Below, piece after piece: positions 43,679 through 52,259 of a stretch of 62,222 nt of DNA. Source of the stretch: Rhodanobacter soli. Lineage in GTDB: Bacteria > Pseudomonadota > Gammaproteobacteria > Xanthomonadales > Rhodanobacteraceae. The stretch lies in NCBI RefSeq assembly GCF_040548735.1, contig NZ_JBEPSD010000005.1:1-62222 (forward strand), written 5' to 3'. The position numbers were made by a program, and so were the translations under genes. The notes below the pieces were generated by a model. It saw nothing but the letters and a program-made list of their open reading frames with translations. It was not told the DNA's origin and ran no database searches. Position 1 is the first letter of the stretch; each line of letters opens with the position of its first letter.

Positions 43679-45016
43679 ATGACGGATAACAACAAAGTTG
43701 TCTGGAGCGAGGGACTCTTCCTTCGGCCCCAGCACCTGCAGCAGCAGGAGCGTTACCTCGAGCGTTTCGTGGAACTGCGCGCCGGCAGCCTGCGGCCCTA
43801 CACCTGGGGCTTCTCCGAGCTGGAGCTGGAGACCGATCTGCTGGCGATCGGCAAGCTGGGCATCAAGCGCGCGCGCGGCGTGTTCCCCGACGGCACGCCG
43901 TTCGCGATGCCGGGCGACGACCCGCTGCCGCTGGCGCTGGAGGTCGATGGCAACTGGCGCGACCAGACCGTCTTCCTGACCCTGCCATTGCGCTCGCCGG
44001 CGCAGCCGGACAGCGGCCGGCCCGAGGCACCGGCCGAGAAACTGTTCCGCTTCCGCGTGCGCGAAACCGAAGTGCGGGACGCATCCGGCAGCGTCGACGG
44101 GTTGACCGCGCTGGAAGTGGGCGGCCTCAACAGCCGCCTGCTGCCGCAGTCGCAGCCGCTGGAGGGCCTGGCGCAGATCCCGCTGGCGCGGATCGTCGAG
44201 TGCCGCTCCGACCGGCGCGTGATCCTCGAGGACGCCTTCATGCCGACGGCGCTCAGTTGCCATGCCGTGCCGCGGCTGACGACCTTCCTCACCGAATTGC
44301 TCGGCCTGCTGCACCAGCGTGGTGAAGCGCTGGCCAGCCGGGTGGCGGTGACCGACCGCGGCGGCGCCGCCGAGATCGCCGACTTCCTGTTGCTGCAGGT
44401 GGTGAATCGCTACCAGCCGCTGATCGCACACCTGGCCGCTGCGCCGATCCTGCACCCGGAAGACTTCTACCGGGTGCTGACGGAGATGGCCGGCGAGCTG
44501 TCCACGTTCACCGCACCCGGCAAGCGGCCGCCGGCGTTCCCGCCGTACCGGCACGAGGCGTTGTATGAAAGCTTCGAACCGCTGATCGTCGCGCTGCGCG
44601 GCAGCCTCAGCGCGGTGATGGAGCAGACCGCCATCCCGATCCCGCTGCAGCAGCGCAAGTTCGGCGTATGGGTGGCGGTGGTGCCGGACCTCAGCCTGAT
44701 CGATACCGCCGCGTTCGTGCTCGCGGCCAAGGCCGACCTGAAGTCCGAGGACCTGCGCCGGCAGTTGCCGGCGCAATCCAAGATCGGCCCGGTCGAGAAG
44801 ATCCGCGACCTGGTGAACCTGCAGTTGCCCGGCATTCCGGTGTCGCCGATGCCGGTGGCGCCACGCCAGATTCCATACAACTCCGGCTATCTGTATTTCG
44901 AGTTCGACAAGAATTCGCCGATGTGGCGGACCTTGAAGACGTCGGGCGGCATTGCCTTCCATTTCGGTGGCGAGTTCGCCGGTCTCGACCTGCAACTGTG
45001 GGCGATCAGAGGTTGA
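43679..45016 (+). CDS. tssK: T6SS baseplate-membrane connector TssK
   Basis: Links the baseplate to the TssL/M membrane complex. The 445-residue protein begins with the family signature VVWSEGLFLRPQHLQQQERY and contains HAVPRLTTFLTELLGLLHQR, YRVLTEMAGELSTF and the C-terminal PYNSGYLYFEFDKNSPMW. It begins 126 bp after tagH and ends 4 bp before tssL. Confidence 0.97.
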   Translation: MTDNNKVVWSEGLFLRPQHLQQQERYLERFVELRAGSLRPYTWGFSELELETDLLAIGKLGIKRARGVFPDGTPFAMPGDDPLPLALEVDGNWRDQTVFLTLPLRSPAQPDSGRPEAPAEKLFRFRVRETEVRDASGSVDGLTALEVGGLNSRLLPQSQPLEGLAQIPLARIVECRSDRRVILEDAFMPTALSCHAVPRLTTFLTELLGLLHQRGEALASRVAVTDRGGAAEIADFLLLQVVNRYQPLIAHLAAAPILHPEDFYRVLTEMAGELSTFTAPGKRPPAFPPYRHEALYESFEPLIVALRGSLSAVMEQTAIPIPLQQRKFGVWVAVVPDLSLIDTAAFVLAAKADLKSEDLRRQLPAQSKIGPVEKIRDLVNLQLPGIPVSPMPVAPRQIPYNSGYLYFEFDKNSPMWRTLKTSGGIAFHFGGEFAGLDLQLWAIRG

Positions 45017-45020
45017 GCGC

Positions 45021-46385
45021 ATGAGCAGCAACGGCCCCCATGACGACGATCCCCTGCGCGACGCCACGGTAGTCCGTCCGCGCGGAGCGCCGACGCCTCC
45101 CGCACCGGCCCCTGCTCCGGTAGCCCCGGCGCCTGCCGCATGGCCGGGCGCGGCGCCGGTGAGGGGGCCTGCACCGCGTGCCGACGCGGCACCGCCGGCG
45201 GCGATCAGCGATTTTCTCGGTGGCGGACTGAACGCGCTGGTTCAGGCGGCGAGCCCGCTACTGCTGCTGGCGGTGCAACTGCGCAACAGCGTGTCGCAGC
45301 CCGATGCAGCCCACCTGCGCGAGCAGGTGATTGCGCAGGTGCGCCAGTTCGAGAGCCACGCGCAGGCCGCCGGCATTGCCGCGCAGACGGTCACCGCGGC
45401 GCGCTACGTGCTGTGCTCGACGCTCGACGAATCGGTGATGAACACGCCGTGGGGCCAGCAGAGCGGCTGGGCGGCGAAGACGCTGCTGGTGGTCTTCCAC
45501 GGCGAGTCGTACGGCGGCGAGAAGTTCTTCATCATCCTCGATCGGCTGTGCGCCGATTTTGCGCGGCACATCGACCTGATCGAGCTGATGTACATCTGCC
45601 TCACGCTCGGCTTCGGCGGGCGCTACCAGATCGAGGCCGACGGCCGCGCCAAGCTGGCCGACATCCAGGAAGAACTGTACCGACGCATCAAGTCGCAGCG
45701 GCCGCCCGCGGCGGAGGAGCTGGCGCCGCACTGGAAAGGCCTCGAGGACCGGCGCAACCCGCTGGTGCGCTACGTGCCGCTGTGGGTGATCGTCGCCGCC
45801 GGCGCCTGCCTTCTGCTCGGCGCCTTCCTGTACTTCTATACGCGGCTGAACGAGCTGTCGTCGCCGGTCAGCGCGCAGGTCGCGCAGATCGGCCTGCGCG
45901 GCGCGGTGCCGCCGGGCGACGGACCGAAGCCCGCGCCGGCCGTCGCGCGCAAGAGCCTGAAGCAGTTGCTGGCGCCGCAGGAGCAGGCCGGTGCGCTGAC
46001 CGTGGACGAGAAGCCGGACGGCTCCGCGCTGGTGCGCCTCAACGCGGCCGCCATGTTCGCCTCGGGCGGCACGGAAGTGGCTGCCAGGCAGATCCCGATG
46101 CTGCATGCGATCACCGCGGCGCTGAACCAGGTGCCGGGGCGGGTGATCGTGGTCGGCCATACCGACGACCAGCCGGTGCATTCGTTGCGCTTCAAGGACA
46201 ACTACGCGCTGTCGGCGGAACGCGCGCGCTCGGTGCTGCAGATTCTCGGGGACGGCATCGACAACGCCGGGCGGCTGGAATCCAGTGGCGCCGGTTCGTC
46301 GCAGCCTATCGCGCTGCCGGCCGATCTTCCGGTTAATCGCGCGCGCAACCGCCGCGTCGAAATCCTTTACAGCCCGGAGGACTGA
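45021..46385 (+). CDS. tssL: T6SS membrane protein TssL with peptidoglycan-binding domain
   Basis: Inner-membrane anchor of the secretion apparatus, 454 residues. A Pro/Ala-rich N-terminal tail contains RDATVVRP with Thr16, matching Thr repeats in PpkA. The DotU domain (~residues 60-245) has LRNSVSQPDAAHLREQV, DESVMNTPWGQQSGW and LTLGFGGRYQ. One membrane helix (VPLWVIVAAGACLLLGAFLY, ~252-271) is followed by a periplasmic OmpA-like domain with VVGHTDDQPV and NRARNRRVEI, which should bind peptidoglycan. TssL-OmpA fusions remove the need for a separate anchoring protein. It lies 4 bp after tssK and 5 bp before tssM. Confidence 0.97.
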   Translation: MSSNGPHDDDPLRDATVVRPRGAPTPPAPAPAPVAPAPAAWPGAAPVRGPAPRADAAPPAAISDFLGGGLNALVQAASPLLLLAVQLRNSVSQPDAAHLREQVIAQVRQFESHAQAAGIAAQTVTAARYVLCSTLDESVMNTPWGQQSGWAAKTLLVVFHGESYGGEKFFIILDRLCADFARHIDLIELMYICLTLGFGGRYQIEADGRAKLADIQEELYRRIKSQRPPAAEELAPHWKGLEDRRNPLVRYVPLWVIVAAGACLLLGAFLYFYTRLNELSSPVSAQVAQIGLRGAVPPGDGPKPAPAVARKSLKQLLAPQEQAGALTVDEKPDGSALVRLNAAAMFASGGTEVAARQIPMLHAITAALNQVPGRVIVVGHTDDQPVHSLRFKDNYALSAERARSVLQILGDGIDNAGRLESSGAGSSQPIALPADLPVNRARNRRVEILYSPED

Positions 46386-46390
46386 ACATC

Positions 46391-49300
46391 GTGGGCAAGC
46401 TTCTTGCGCTGTTCAAATCCCGCCTGTTCATCACCCTCGTCGGCCTGTTGCTGCTGTCGCTGCTGATCTGGTTTGGCGGTCCCTATCTCGGCTTCGGCGA
46501 ATCGCAACCGCTGGCCAGCCCGATCGTGCGGCTGCTGGTGATCATCGTGATCGTGGTGATCTGGGCGGTGTGGCTGCAAGTCCAGCAGATGCGCGTGCGC
46601 GGCAAGGCCAAGCAGATGGCCAGCGACCTGAGCGAGCAGGGCGCGCCGGCCGGCGGCGGCGAGCGCGACGAGCGCTCCGCCAACGAGCGCGCGCAACTGC
46701 AGGGCCGTTTCCAGGAGGCGGTCGAGACACTGCGCAAGAACCGCAGCGGCGGCACCAACCTGTATGCATTGCCGTGGTACGTGGTGATCGGCCCGCCGGG
46801 TTCCGGCAAGAGCACGCTGCTGCAGAACTCGGGCCTCAATTTCCCGTTGTCGAACAAGTTCGGCAAGGAAGCCATCCGCGGCGTCGGCGGCACCCGCAAC
46901 TGCGACTGGTGGTTCACCGACGAGGCCGTGTTCCTCGACACCGCCGGCCGCTACACCACGCAGGATTCCGACCGCGGCGCCGATGCCTCGGCGTGGGAGG
47001 AATTCCTCAACCTGCTGCGCAAGTACCGCAAGCGCCGTCCGATCAACGGCGTGATCGTGGCGATGAGCCTGTCGGACCTGCTGACGCTGGACGCCAACGG
47101 CCGCCAGCAGCACATCCTGGCGGTTCGCCAGCGGCTGGACGAATTGGCCAAGCACCTGCGCATCGGCGTGCCGGCCTACCTGGTGTTCACCAAGTGCGAC
47201 CTGGTCGCCGGCTTCACCGAGTTCTTCGACGACCTCAACCCGGAGTTGCGCAGCCAGGTCTGGGGCATGTCGTTCCCGGTCGACAAGACCATGGACGGCA
47301 CCGCCGCGAAGCAGTTCCTCGACGAGTTCAACCTGCTGCTGGACCGGCTCAACACGCGCATTCTCGACCGCCTGCACGGCGAGCGCGACCGTACCCGGCG
47401 CGCGGCGATCCTGTCGTTTCCGCAGCAGCTCGGCGCCTTGCGCGAGATCACCCGGCAGTTCGTCGAAGGCGTGTTTACCGGCCATCAGTACGGTTCGCCG
47501 CTGCTGTTGCGTGGCGCCTATTTCACCTCGGGCACGCAGGAAGGCACGCCGATCGACCGCATGATGGGCGCGGTGGCGCGCACGTTCGGCCTGGATGCGT
47601 CGCGCCTGCACGTGCCAGGTGCGCAAAGCCGCACGTTCTTCGTCGAGCGCCTGCTCAAGGACGTGCTGTTCAAGGAGTCGGGCTTCGCCGGCACCGATCC
47701 GAAGCTGGAGCGCCAGAAGATCCTGCTGCAGGCGGCATCCTACGTCGGCGTGCTGCTGGTGTGCGCGCTGCTGGTCTTCGGGCTGGCCAGCAGCTACCGG
47801 CGCAACGGCGGTTACCTGACCCAGGTGCAGGCCGCGCTGCAGAAATACCCGGCGCAGAGCGACCTGTCGCTGGCGCCGAACCAGCAGGCGTATTTCGCGA
47901 TGGTGCTGGAGCGGCTGGAGTCGCTGTCCGGCGCGGTGGATGTCGCCGACCAGCACAAGGGCGACGTGCCGCTGTCGATGCGCTTCGGTCTGTATCAGGG
48001 CAACGCGGTCGGCGACGAGGTGCGTGACGCGTACTTCCGCGAGCTCAACGGCCTGTTGCTGCCGGGCGTGGCGTCGCAATTCCGCGCCGGTCTGGCGGTG
48101 AACGCCGCCGATCCGCAGATGCTGTACTACTACCTGAAGGGCTACCTGATGCTGGGCGAGCCCAAGCATCTCGATCATGACCAGATCGTGGCCCTGGCTG
48201 GCATCGAGTGGCGCCGTCTGTTTCCCAGCGATCCAGTCCTGCAGAAGGCGCTGACCAAGCACTTCGACGCGCTGGTCGGACATGAGGGGCGCCTGCGCGC
48301 ACTGAGCCTGGACGGCAGCCTGGTGGAGCAGGCGCGCAACACGCTGCGCACCGCGGACCTGCCGAGCCTGATCTACGGCAACATCAAGCTGACCGCGGAC
48401 AACGGTGCCTATCCGCCGTTGCGGCTGGACAAGGAACTGGGCCTGCTCGGCAACGTATACCGGCGCAAGAGCGGCGCGGCGCTGTCCGATCCGTTGCCGG
48501 CGCTGTTCACCCAGCCGGTGTTCAAGGACGAAGTCGACAAGGGCATCGAGCAGGCGGTGACGCAGTTCGCCACGGACGACTGGGTGTTCGGCGCCAGCAA
48601 GATCGATTCGCTGCAGAAGGCCCATCTGGCGCAGCAGGTGCTGGCGCTGTACGAGCAGGATTACATCAAGGCCTGGGACGGCATCCTGGCCGACCTGGAA
48701 CTGCAGCCGATCGGCAACATCCAGGACGCCAGCACGATCGCGGCCAAGCTGGCCGGGCCCAATTCGCCGATGAAGCTGTTGCTGAAGGTGGTGCGCGACA
48801 ACACCAACGACCTGATGCGCGCGCCGCCCGCCGATGCCACGGACAAGGCCGAGGACGTGGCCAAGCAGCTGGCGCAGAAGAAGGCCACGCAGACCGCATT
48901 GGCCCGCGCGCTGGCCCAGGCCGGCGCGGGTGCCGGCACGCCGGGGGCGGACGCGGCGACCGAGAAGCCGGGGCAGGCGATCAGCGATCACTTCGAGCAG
49001 ATCAACAAGCTCAGCGAGGGCGGCCCGGGCGCGGCGCCGATCGACCAGACCTTGAGGGTGCTCGACGATCTCAGCAAGACCCTGCTGACCATGGGCGATT
49101 TCAGTTCCGCCGCGGGGCAGCCGAATCCGCAACTGCTGATGGCACAACAGGCGGCCACGCAGTTGCCGGCGCCGGCCTCCGGCTGGTTTGCCGCGCTGAC
49201 CGGCAAGAGCCAGGCGCTGGTGGCCAGCGGCACCAAGGGTGCGCTGGATGACCAGTACCAGCAGGCGGTCGCGAAGGATTGCGCCGACTTCACCCGCGGC

Positions 49301-49924
49301 CGCTATCCGTTCTCACCGTCCAGCAACAACGACATCCCGTTGCAGAACTTCGGCGAGATGTTCGGCTACGGCGGCCGCTTCGACAGCTTCTACAACCAGA
49401 CGGTCGGCAAGCTGATCGATGCCAGCGGCCGCAACTGGCAATGGAAGACCGGGCCCGGCGCGGTCAGCGGCTCGGCCGGCATGCTGGCGCAACTGCAGGG
49501 CGCCGACCGGATCAAGCAGATGTTCTTCCGCAGCGGCAACATGCCCGAGGTCGATTTCACCCTGCTCACGCCGGTGCTCGATGCCGGCATCGGCAAGCTG
49601 GTGATCGAGGTCGACGGCCAGAAGTACGAATACCAGCCGGGCGGCGCGACCAACGTCAGCATGAAATGGCCGGGGCCGACCCCGGGGCGCGTCTCGATCT
49701 CCGCCTACGATCCGGCCGGCACGCTGCTGACGACATTCGACTATCGCGGCGACTGGGCGTTCTTCCGCGCGCTGCAGGCGGCGAACCTGCAGAAGCAGTC
49801 CGACCTGCGCTTCGTGGCCAGCTTCAATTTCGGCGGCCATGTGGCGAAGGTGACGATCCAGGCCAACAACCTGAAGAACCCGTTCCTGAGCAACGCATTG
49901 TCCAGTTTCCGGTGCGGGGGATAA
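46391..49924 (+). CDS. tssM: T6SS membrane complex protein TssM (IcmF)
   Basis: Core of the trans-envelope channel, 1177 residues. Two N-terminal membrane helices (~residues 11-30 and 43-62) are followed by a cytoplasmic NTPase-like domain with Walker A GPPGSGKS at 134-141 and DTAGRYTTQD. A third helix near 450-470 (VGVLLVCALLVFGLASS) leads to a large periplasmic part ending in the conserved C-terminal beta domain (GRVSISAYDP, FNFGGHVAKVTIQANN). The start is GTG 46391. It lies in a tight run with tssL upstream (5 bp) and tagF downstream (4 bp). Confidence 0.97.
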   Translation: MGKLLALFKSRLFITLVGLLLLSLLIWFGGPYLGFGESQPLASPIVRLLVIIVIVVIWAVWLQVQQMRVRGKAKQMASDLSEQGAPAGGGERDERSANERAQLQGRFQEAVETLRKNRSGGTNLYALPWYVVIGPPGSGKSTLLQNSGLNFPLSNKFGKEAIRGVGGTRNCDWWFTDEAVFLDTAGRYTTQDSDRGADASAWEEFLNLLRKYRKRRPINGVIVAMSLSDLLTLDANGRQQHILAVRQRLDELAKHLRIGVPAYLVFTKCDLVAGFTEFFDDLNPELRSQVWGMSFPVDKTMDGTAAKQFLDEFNLLLDRLNTRILDRLHGERDRTRRAAILSFPQQLGALREITRQFVEGVFTGHQYGSPLLLRGAYFTSGTQEGTPIDRMMGAVARTFGLDASRLHVPGAQSRTFFVERLLKDVLFKESGFAGTDPKLERQKILLQAASYVGVLLVCALLVFGLASSYRRNGGYLTQVQAALQKYPAQSDLSLAPNQQAYFAMVLERLESLSGAVDVADQHKGDVPLSMRFGLYQGNAVGDEVRDAYFRELNGLLLPGVASQFRAGLAVNAADPQMLYYYLKGYLMLGEPKHLDHDQIVALAGIEWRRLFPSDPVLQKALTKHFDALVGHEGRLRALSLDGSLVEQARNTLRTADLPSLIYGNIKLTADNGAYPPLRLDKELGLLGNVYRRKSGAALSDPLPALFTQPVFKDEVDKGIEQAVTQFATDDWVFGASKIDSLQKAHLAQQVLALYEQDYIKAWDGILADLELQPIGNIQDASTIAAKLAGPNSPMKLLLKVVRDNTNDLMRAPPADATDKAEDVAKQLAQKKATQTALARALAQAGAGAGTPGADAATEKPGQAISDHFEQINKLSEGGPGAAPIDQTLRVLDDLSKTLLTMGDFSSAAGQPNPQLLMAQQAATQLPAPASGWFAALTGKSQALVASGTKGALDDQYQQAVAKDCADFTRGRYPFSPSSNNDIPLQNFGEMFGYGGRFDSFYNQTVGKLIDASGRNWQWKTGPGAVSGSAGMLAQLQGADRIKQMFFRSGNMPEVDFTLLTPVLDAGIGKLVIEVDGQKYEYQPGGATNVSMKWPGPTPGRVSISAYDPAGTLLTTFDYRGDWAFFRALQAANLQKQSDLRFVASFNFGGHVAKVTIQANNLKNPFLSNALSSFRCGG

Positions 49925-49928
49925 GCGC

Positions 49929-51527
49929 ATGCCGAATCCCGCCGCCGGCTTTTTCGGAAAGCTGCCCAGTGCCGGGGATTTCGTGCAACGACGGTTGCCG
50001 CCGGGCTTCGTCGACGTGTGGGACCGCCATTTCGAGAACGCGGTGGCGGAGAGCCGCGGCGCACTGGGGGGCGGCTGGCATGAGGCCTATCACGCCAGTC
50101 CGGTGTGGCGCTTCCTGCTCGCCCCGGGGGTATGCGGGGAATCGGCCTGGGCCGGGATCATGGGGCCGGGCGTGGACCGGGTCGGCCGCTGCTTTCCGAT
50201 GGTCATCGCCGCCCCCATCGCCGCCGATGTCGCGTCCTGCACCCGTGCACTGACCGAAGGCGGCGGCTGGTTCGATGCTGCCGAGCGGGTACACGGCGCC
50301 GCTCAGGTCGACGCTGCGATCGGCGTGGACCTGTTCGACGAGCAGGTTGCCGCGCTGGCTGGTCCGCTCGACGTGTCGCAGCCGCCGGTGCCGGAGTTTC
50401 TGCGCGGCATCGACTGGAATGCGGCGAGCCACTGGCGCCTGCCGCTGCCGACCGGCGCCGCTGCCGCTTCGTTCCTTGGCGGCTTGTGGGCGCGCCTGGC
50501 TGCCGCGCCCGGCCACTGGTGTTTGTGGTGGACGGCCGGTGGCGAACGGGTGCCCGCGAGCGTGCTGGTCACCAACGGCTTGCCGCAACCGGCGGCGTAT
50601 GCGGGGTTTCTCGACGCCAGCCGCAGTGTCGCGCCGTGGCAGTCGCTGGGGATGTTCGAAGGTGCCGCGCCGCGCCGGCATGCGATGCCGGAAGCGGCCA
50701 CCGGCCTGATCGACGTGGCCACATCGCCGTCGCCAGCGGCGCCGTCTGCGGCATGGCTGCCGGACGACCTCGAACTGCTGTCCGACCTTGGCGTGGTAGC
50801 GGAGGCGTCGACGCTGGCGGCGCCGGTCGCGCATGTCGCCGTGGGCGTGATATCGGAGGCGCCTGCTGCCGGCGTGGCGGTGTTGCATCGGCCGGATGGT
50901 GCGTTGACCCTGGTGGCAGCCGAGGCGGGGCATCCCGACCGGCGGCAACAGGCAGTCGCCGCCGTGTCCGCGATTGCCCGCGACCTGCCCTACGCCGAAC
51001 TGGCTGTCGGCATGCAGGCGCTGCGCGCACGGATCATGGCGCTGAATCCGCAACTGCGGCAGGCCAGCGAGGACCTGATCGACCCCGTGCTGGAGGATTG
51101 CGCGGTGATCGCCGCGCGTGTTGCCGGCGGCCAGGTCGGCCTGCTGCGGATCGGCACCGCGGCGGCCTGGCATTGGCGACGTGGACGACTACAGCCCTTC
51201 TTCGCCAACAGCAGCACGCCACCGGCCGTCGGTGCGGGCGGCGATGACGATTTCGACGACCTGCTGTTCAGCCGGGTAGCGCTGAGCGCGCCCGGACTCG
51301 GCGCCACGGCCCAGCCGACTTGCGGCGAGGTTCTGTGTGCCGTCGACGCCGGCGACCGCCTGCTGCTGATGGCCACCCAGCCACTGTTGCAGCTTTCGCC
51401 GGACATCCTTGCCCGCAGCCTTGCGATGCCGTCCTGCGGCGACGCAAGCCTGCACATTGCCACCGCTGCAGGTCTCGGCACGGATGCGGCCCGGTGGCCG
51501 TTGGCGATCATCGAGATTGACGCATGA
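49929..51527 (+). CDS. tagF: TagF fused to a degenerate PP2C domain
   Basis: TagF is a post-translational repressor of T6SS that counteracts Fha-dependent activation. The first ~200 residues are a TagF domain (GFFGKLPSAGDFVQRRLPPG, AYHASPVWRFLLAPG, VDRVGRCFPMVI). Residues ~300-532 follow the secondary-structure plan of a PP2C phosphatase and run parallel to the adjacent PppA, but every metal-site motif is lost. In place of DGLGGH is EAGHPD, in place of GDSR is GTAA, and in place of SDGI is TQPL. It is therefore a probable pseudophosphatase. TagF-PppA fusions are known in other T6SS; here an intact phosphatase follows, with a 4-bp ATGA overlap. Confidence 0.85.
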   Translation: MPNPAAGFFGKLPSAGDFVQRRLPPGFVDVWDRHFENAVAESRGALGGGWHEAYHASPVWRFLLAPGVCGESAWAGIMGPGVDRVGRCFPMVIAAPIAADVASCTRALTEGGGWFDAAERVHGAAQVDAAIGVDLFDEQVAALAGPLDVSQPPVPEFLRGIDWNAASHWRLPLPTGAAAASFLGGLWARLAAAPGHWCLWWTAGGERVPASVLVTNGLPQPAAYAGFLDASRSVAPWQSLGMFEGAAPRRHAMPEAATGLIDVATSPSPAAPSAAWLPDDLELLSDLGVVAEASTLAAPVAHVAVGVISEAPAAGVAVLHRPDGALTLVAAEAGHPDRRQQAVAAVSAIARDLPYAELAVGMQALRARIMALNPQLRQASEDLIDPVLEDCAVIAARVAGGQVGLLRIGTAAAWHWRRGRLQPFFANSSTPPAVGAGGDDDFDDLLFSRVALSAPGLGATAQPTCGEVLCAVDAGDRLLLMATQPLLQLSPDILARSLAMPSCGDASLHIATAAGLGTDAARWPLAIIEIDA

Positions 51528-52243
51528 CGACTCGATACGTTTCGGCCGGACGCACGGTGACCGGGAAGGTACGCAAGCACAACGAGGATGCCATCCTGGT
51601 ACGCGACGAGGTCGGCCTGTGGGTCGTCGCCGATGGCCTGGGCGGTCATTCGGCCGGCGACTATGCCAGCACGATGATCGTCGAGCGCCTGGGTGCCTTG
51701 CCCCGGCCGGGCAGCGCCTTGGACTTCATCGAAACGATCGAGGACACCCTGGTCCAGATCAACACCGACCTGCTGCAGACCGCCGCCACGCGCGGCGTCG
51801 ACCTGATCGGCTCGACCGTGGTGGTGCTGGTGTCCGACGCCGATTTCATGCTGTGCGGCTGGGTCGGCGACAGTCGTGCCTATTGCTTCGAGGATGGCCG
51901 GCTACGCCAGATCACGCGCGACCACGTGCATGGCGGCGACGATGACGTCACCCACTTCGGCGCCACCCCGGCGCCGCCGCAAGCCGGTTCCGGCGTGCTC
52001 ACGCGCGCGGTCGGCGCCGAGGAGAGCCTTTTCGTCGACTGGGTTGTCGCCGGCAACCGGCCCGGCACGGCCTTCGTGCTTTGTTCCGATGGCATCAACA
52101 AGGAAATGTCGGATGCCGAACTCGACGACGAGTGTCGCCGCAACCCGCAGCCGCAGGATCTCGTTGCCAGCCTGTTCGACCTGGCGATGAGCCGCGCCGG
52201 ACGGGACAACATTTCTGCCGTCGTCGTCAGCATCCAAGAATGA
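51524..52243 (+). CDS. pppA: PP2C-type phosphoprotein phosphatase PppA
   Basis: Reverses PpkA-dependent threonine phosphorylation in T6SS control. The 239-residue protein keeps the full PP2C motif set: HNEDAILVRDE, VVADGLGGHSAGD, GSTVVVLVSD, GWVGDSRAY, LCSDGINKEM and GRDNISAVVV, with all expected metal-binding Asp. Start and tagF stop overlap (ATGA); ppkA follows after 16 bp. The preceding gene ends in a catalytically dead copy of the same fold. Confidence 0.95.
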   Translation: MTTRYVSAGRTVTGKVRKHNEDAILVRDEVGLWVVADGLGGHSAGDYASTMIVERLGALPRPGSALDFIETIEDTLVQINTDLLQTAATRGVDLIGSTVVVLVSDADFMLCGWVGDSRAYCFEDGRLRQITRDHVHGGDDDVTHFGATPAPPQAGSGVLTRAVGAEESLFVDWVVAGNRPGTAFVLCSDGINKEMSDAELDDECRRNPQPQDLVASLFDLAMSRAGRDNISAVVVSIQE

Positions 52244-52259
52244 TGAAAAGTCCCCAGTC

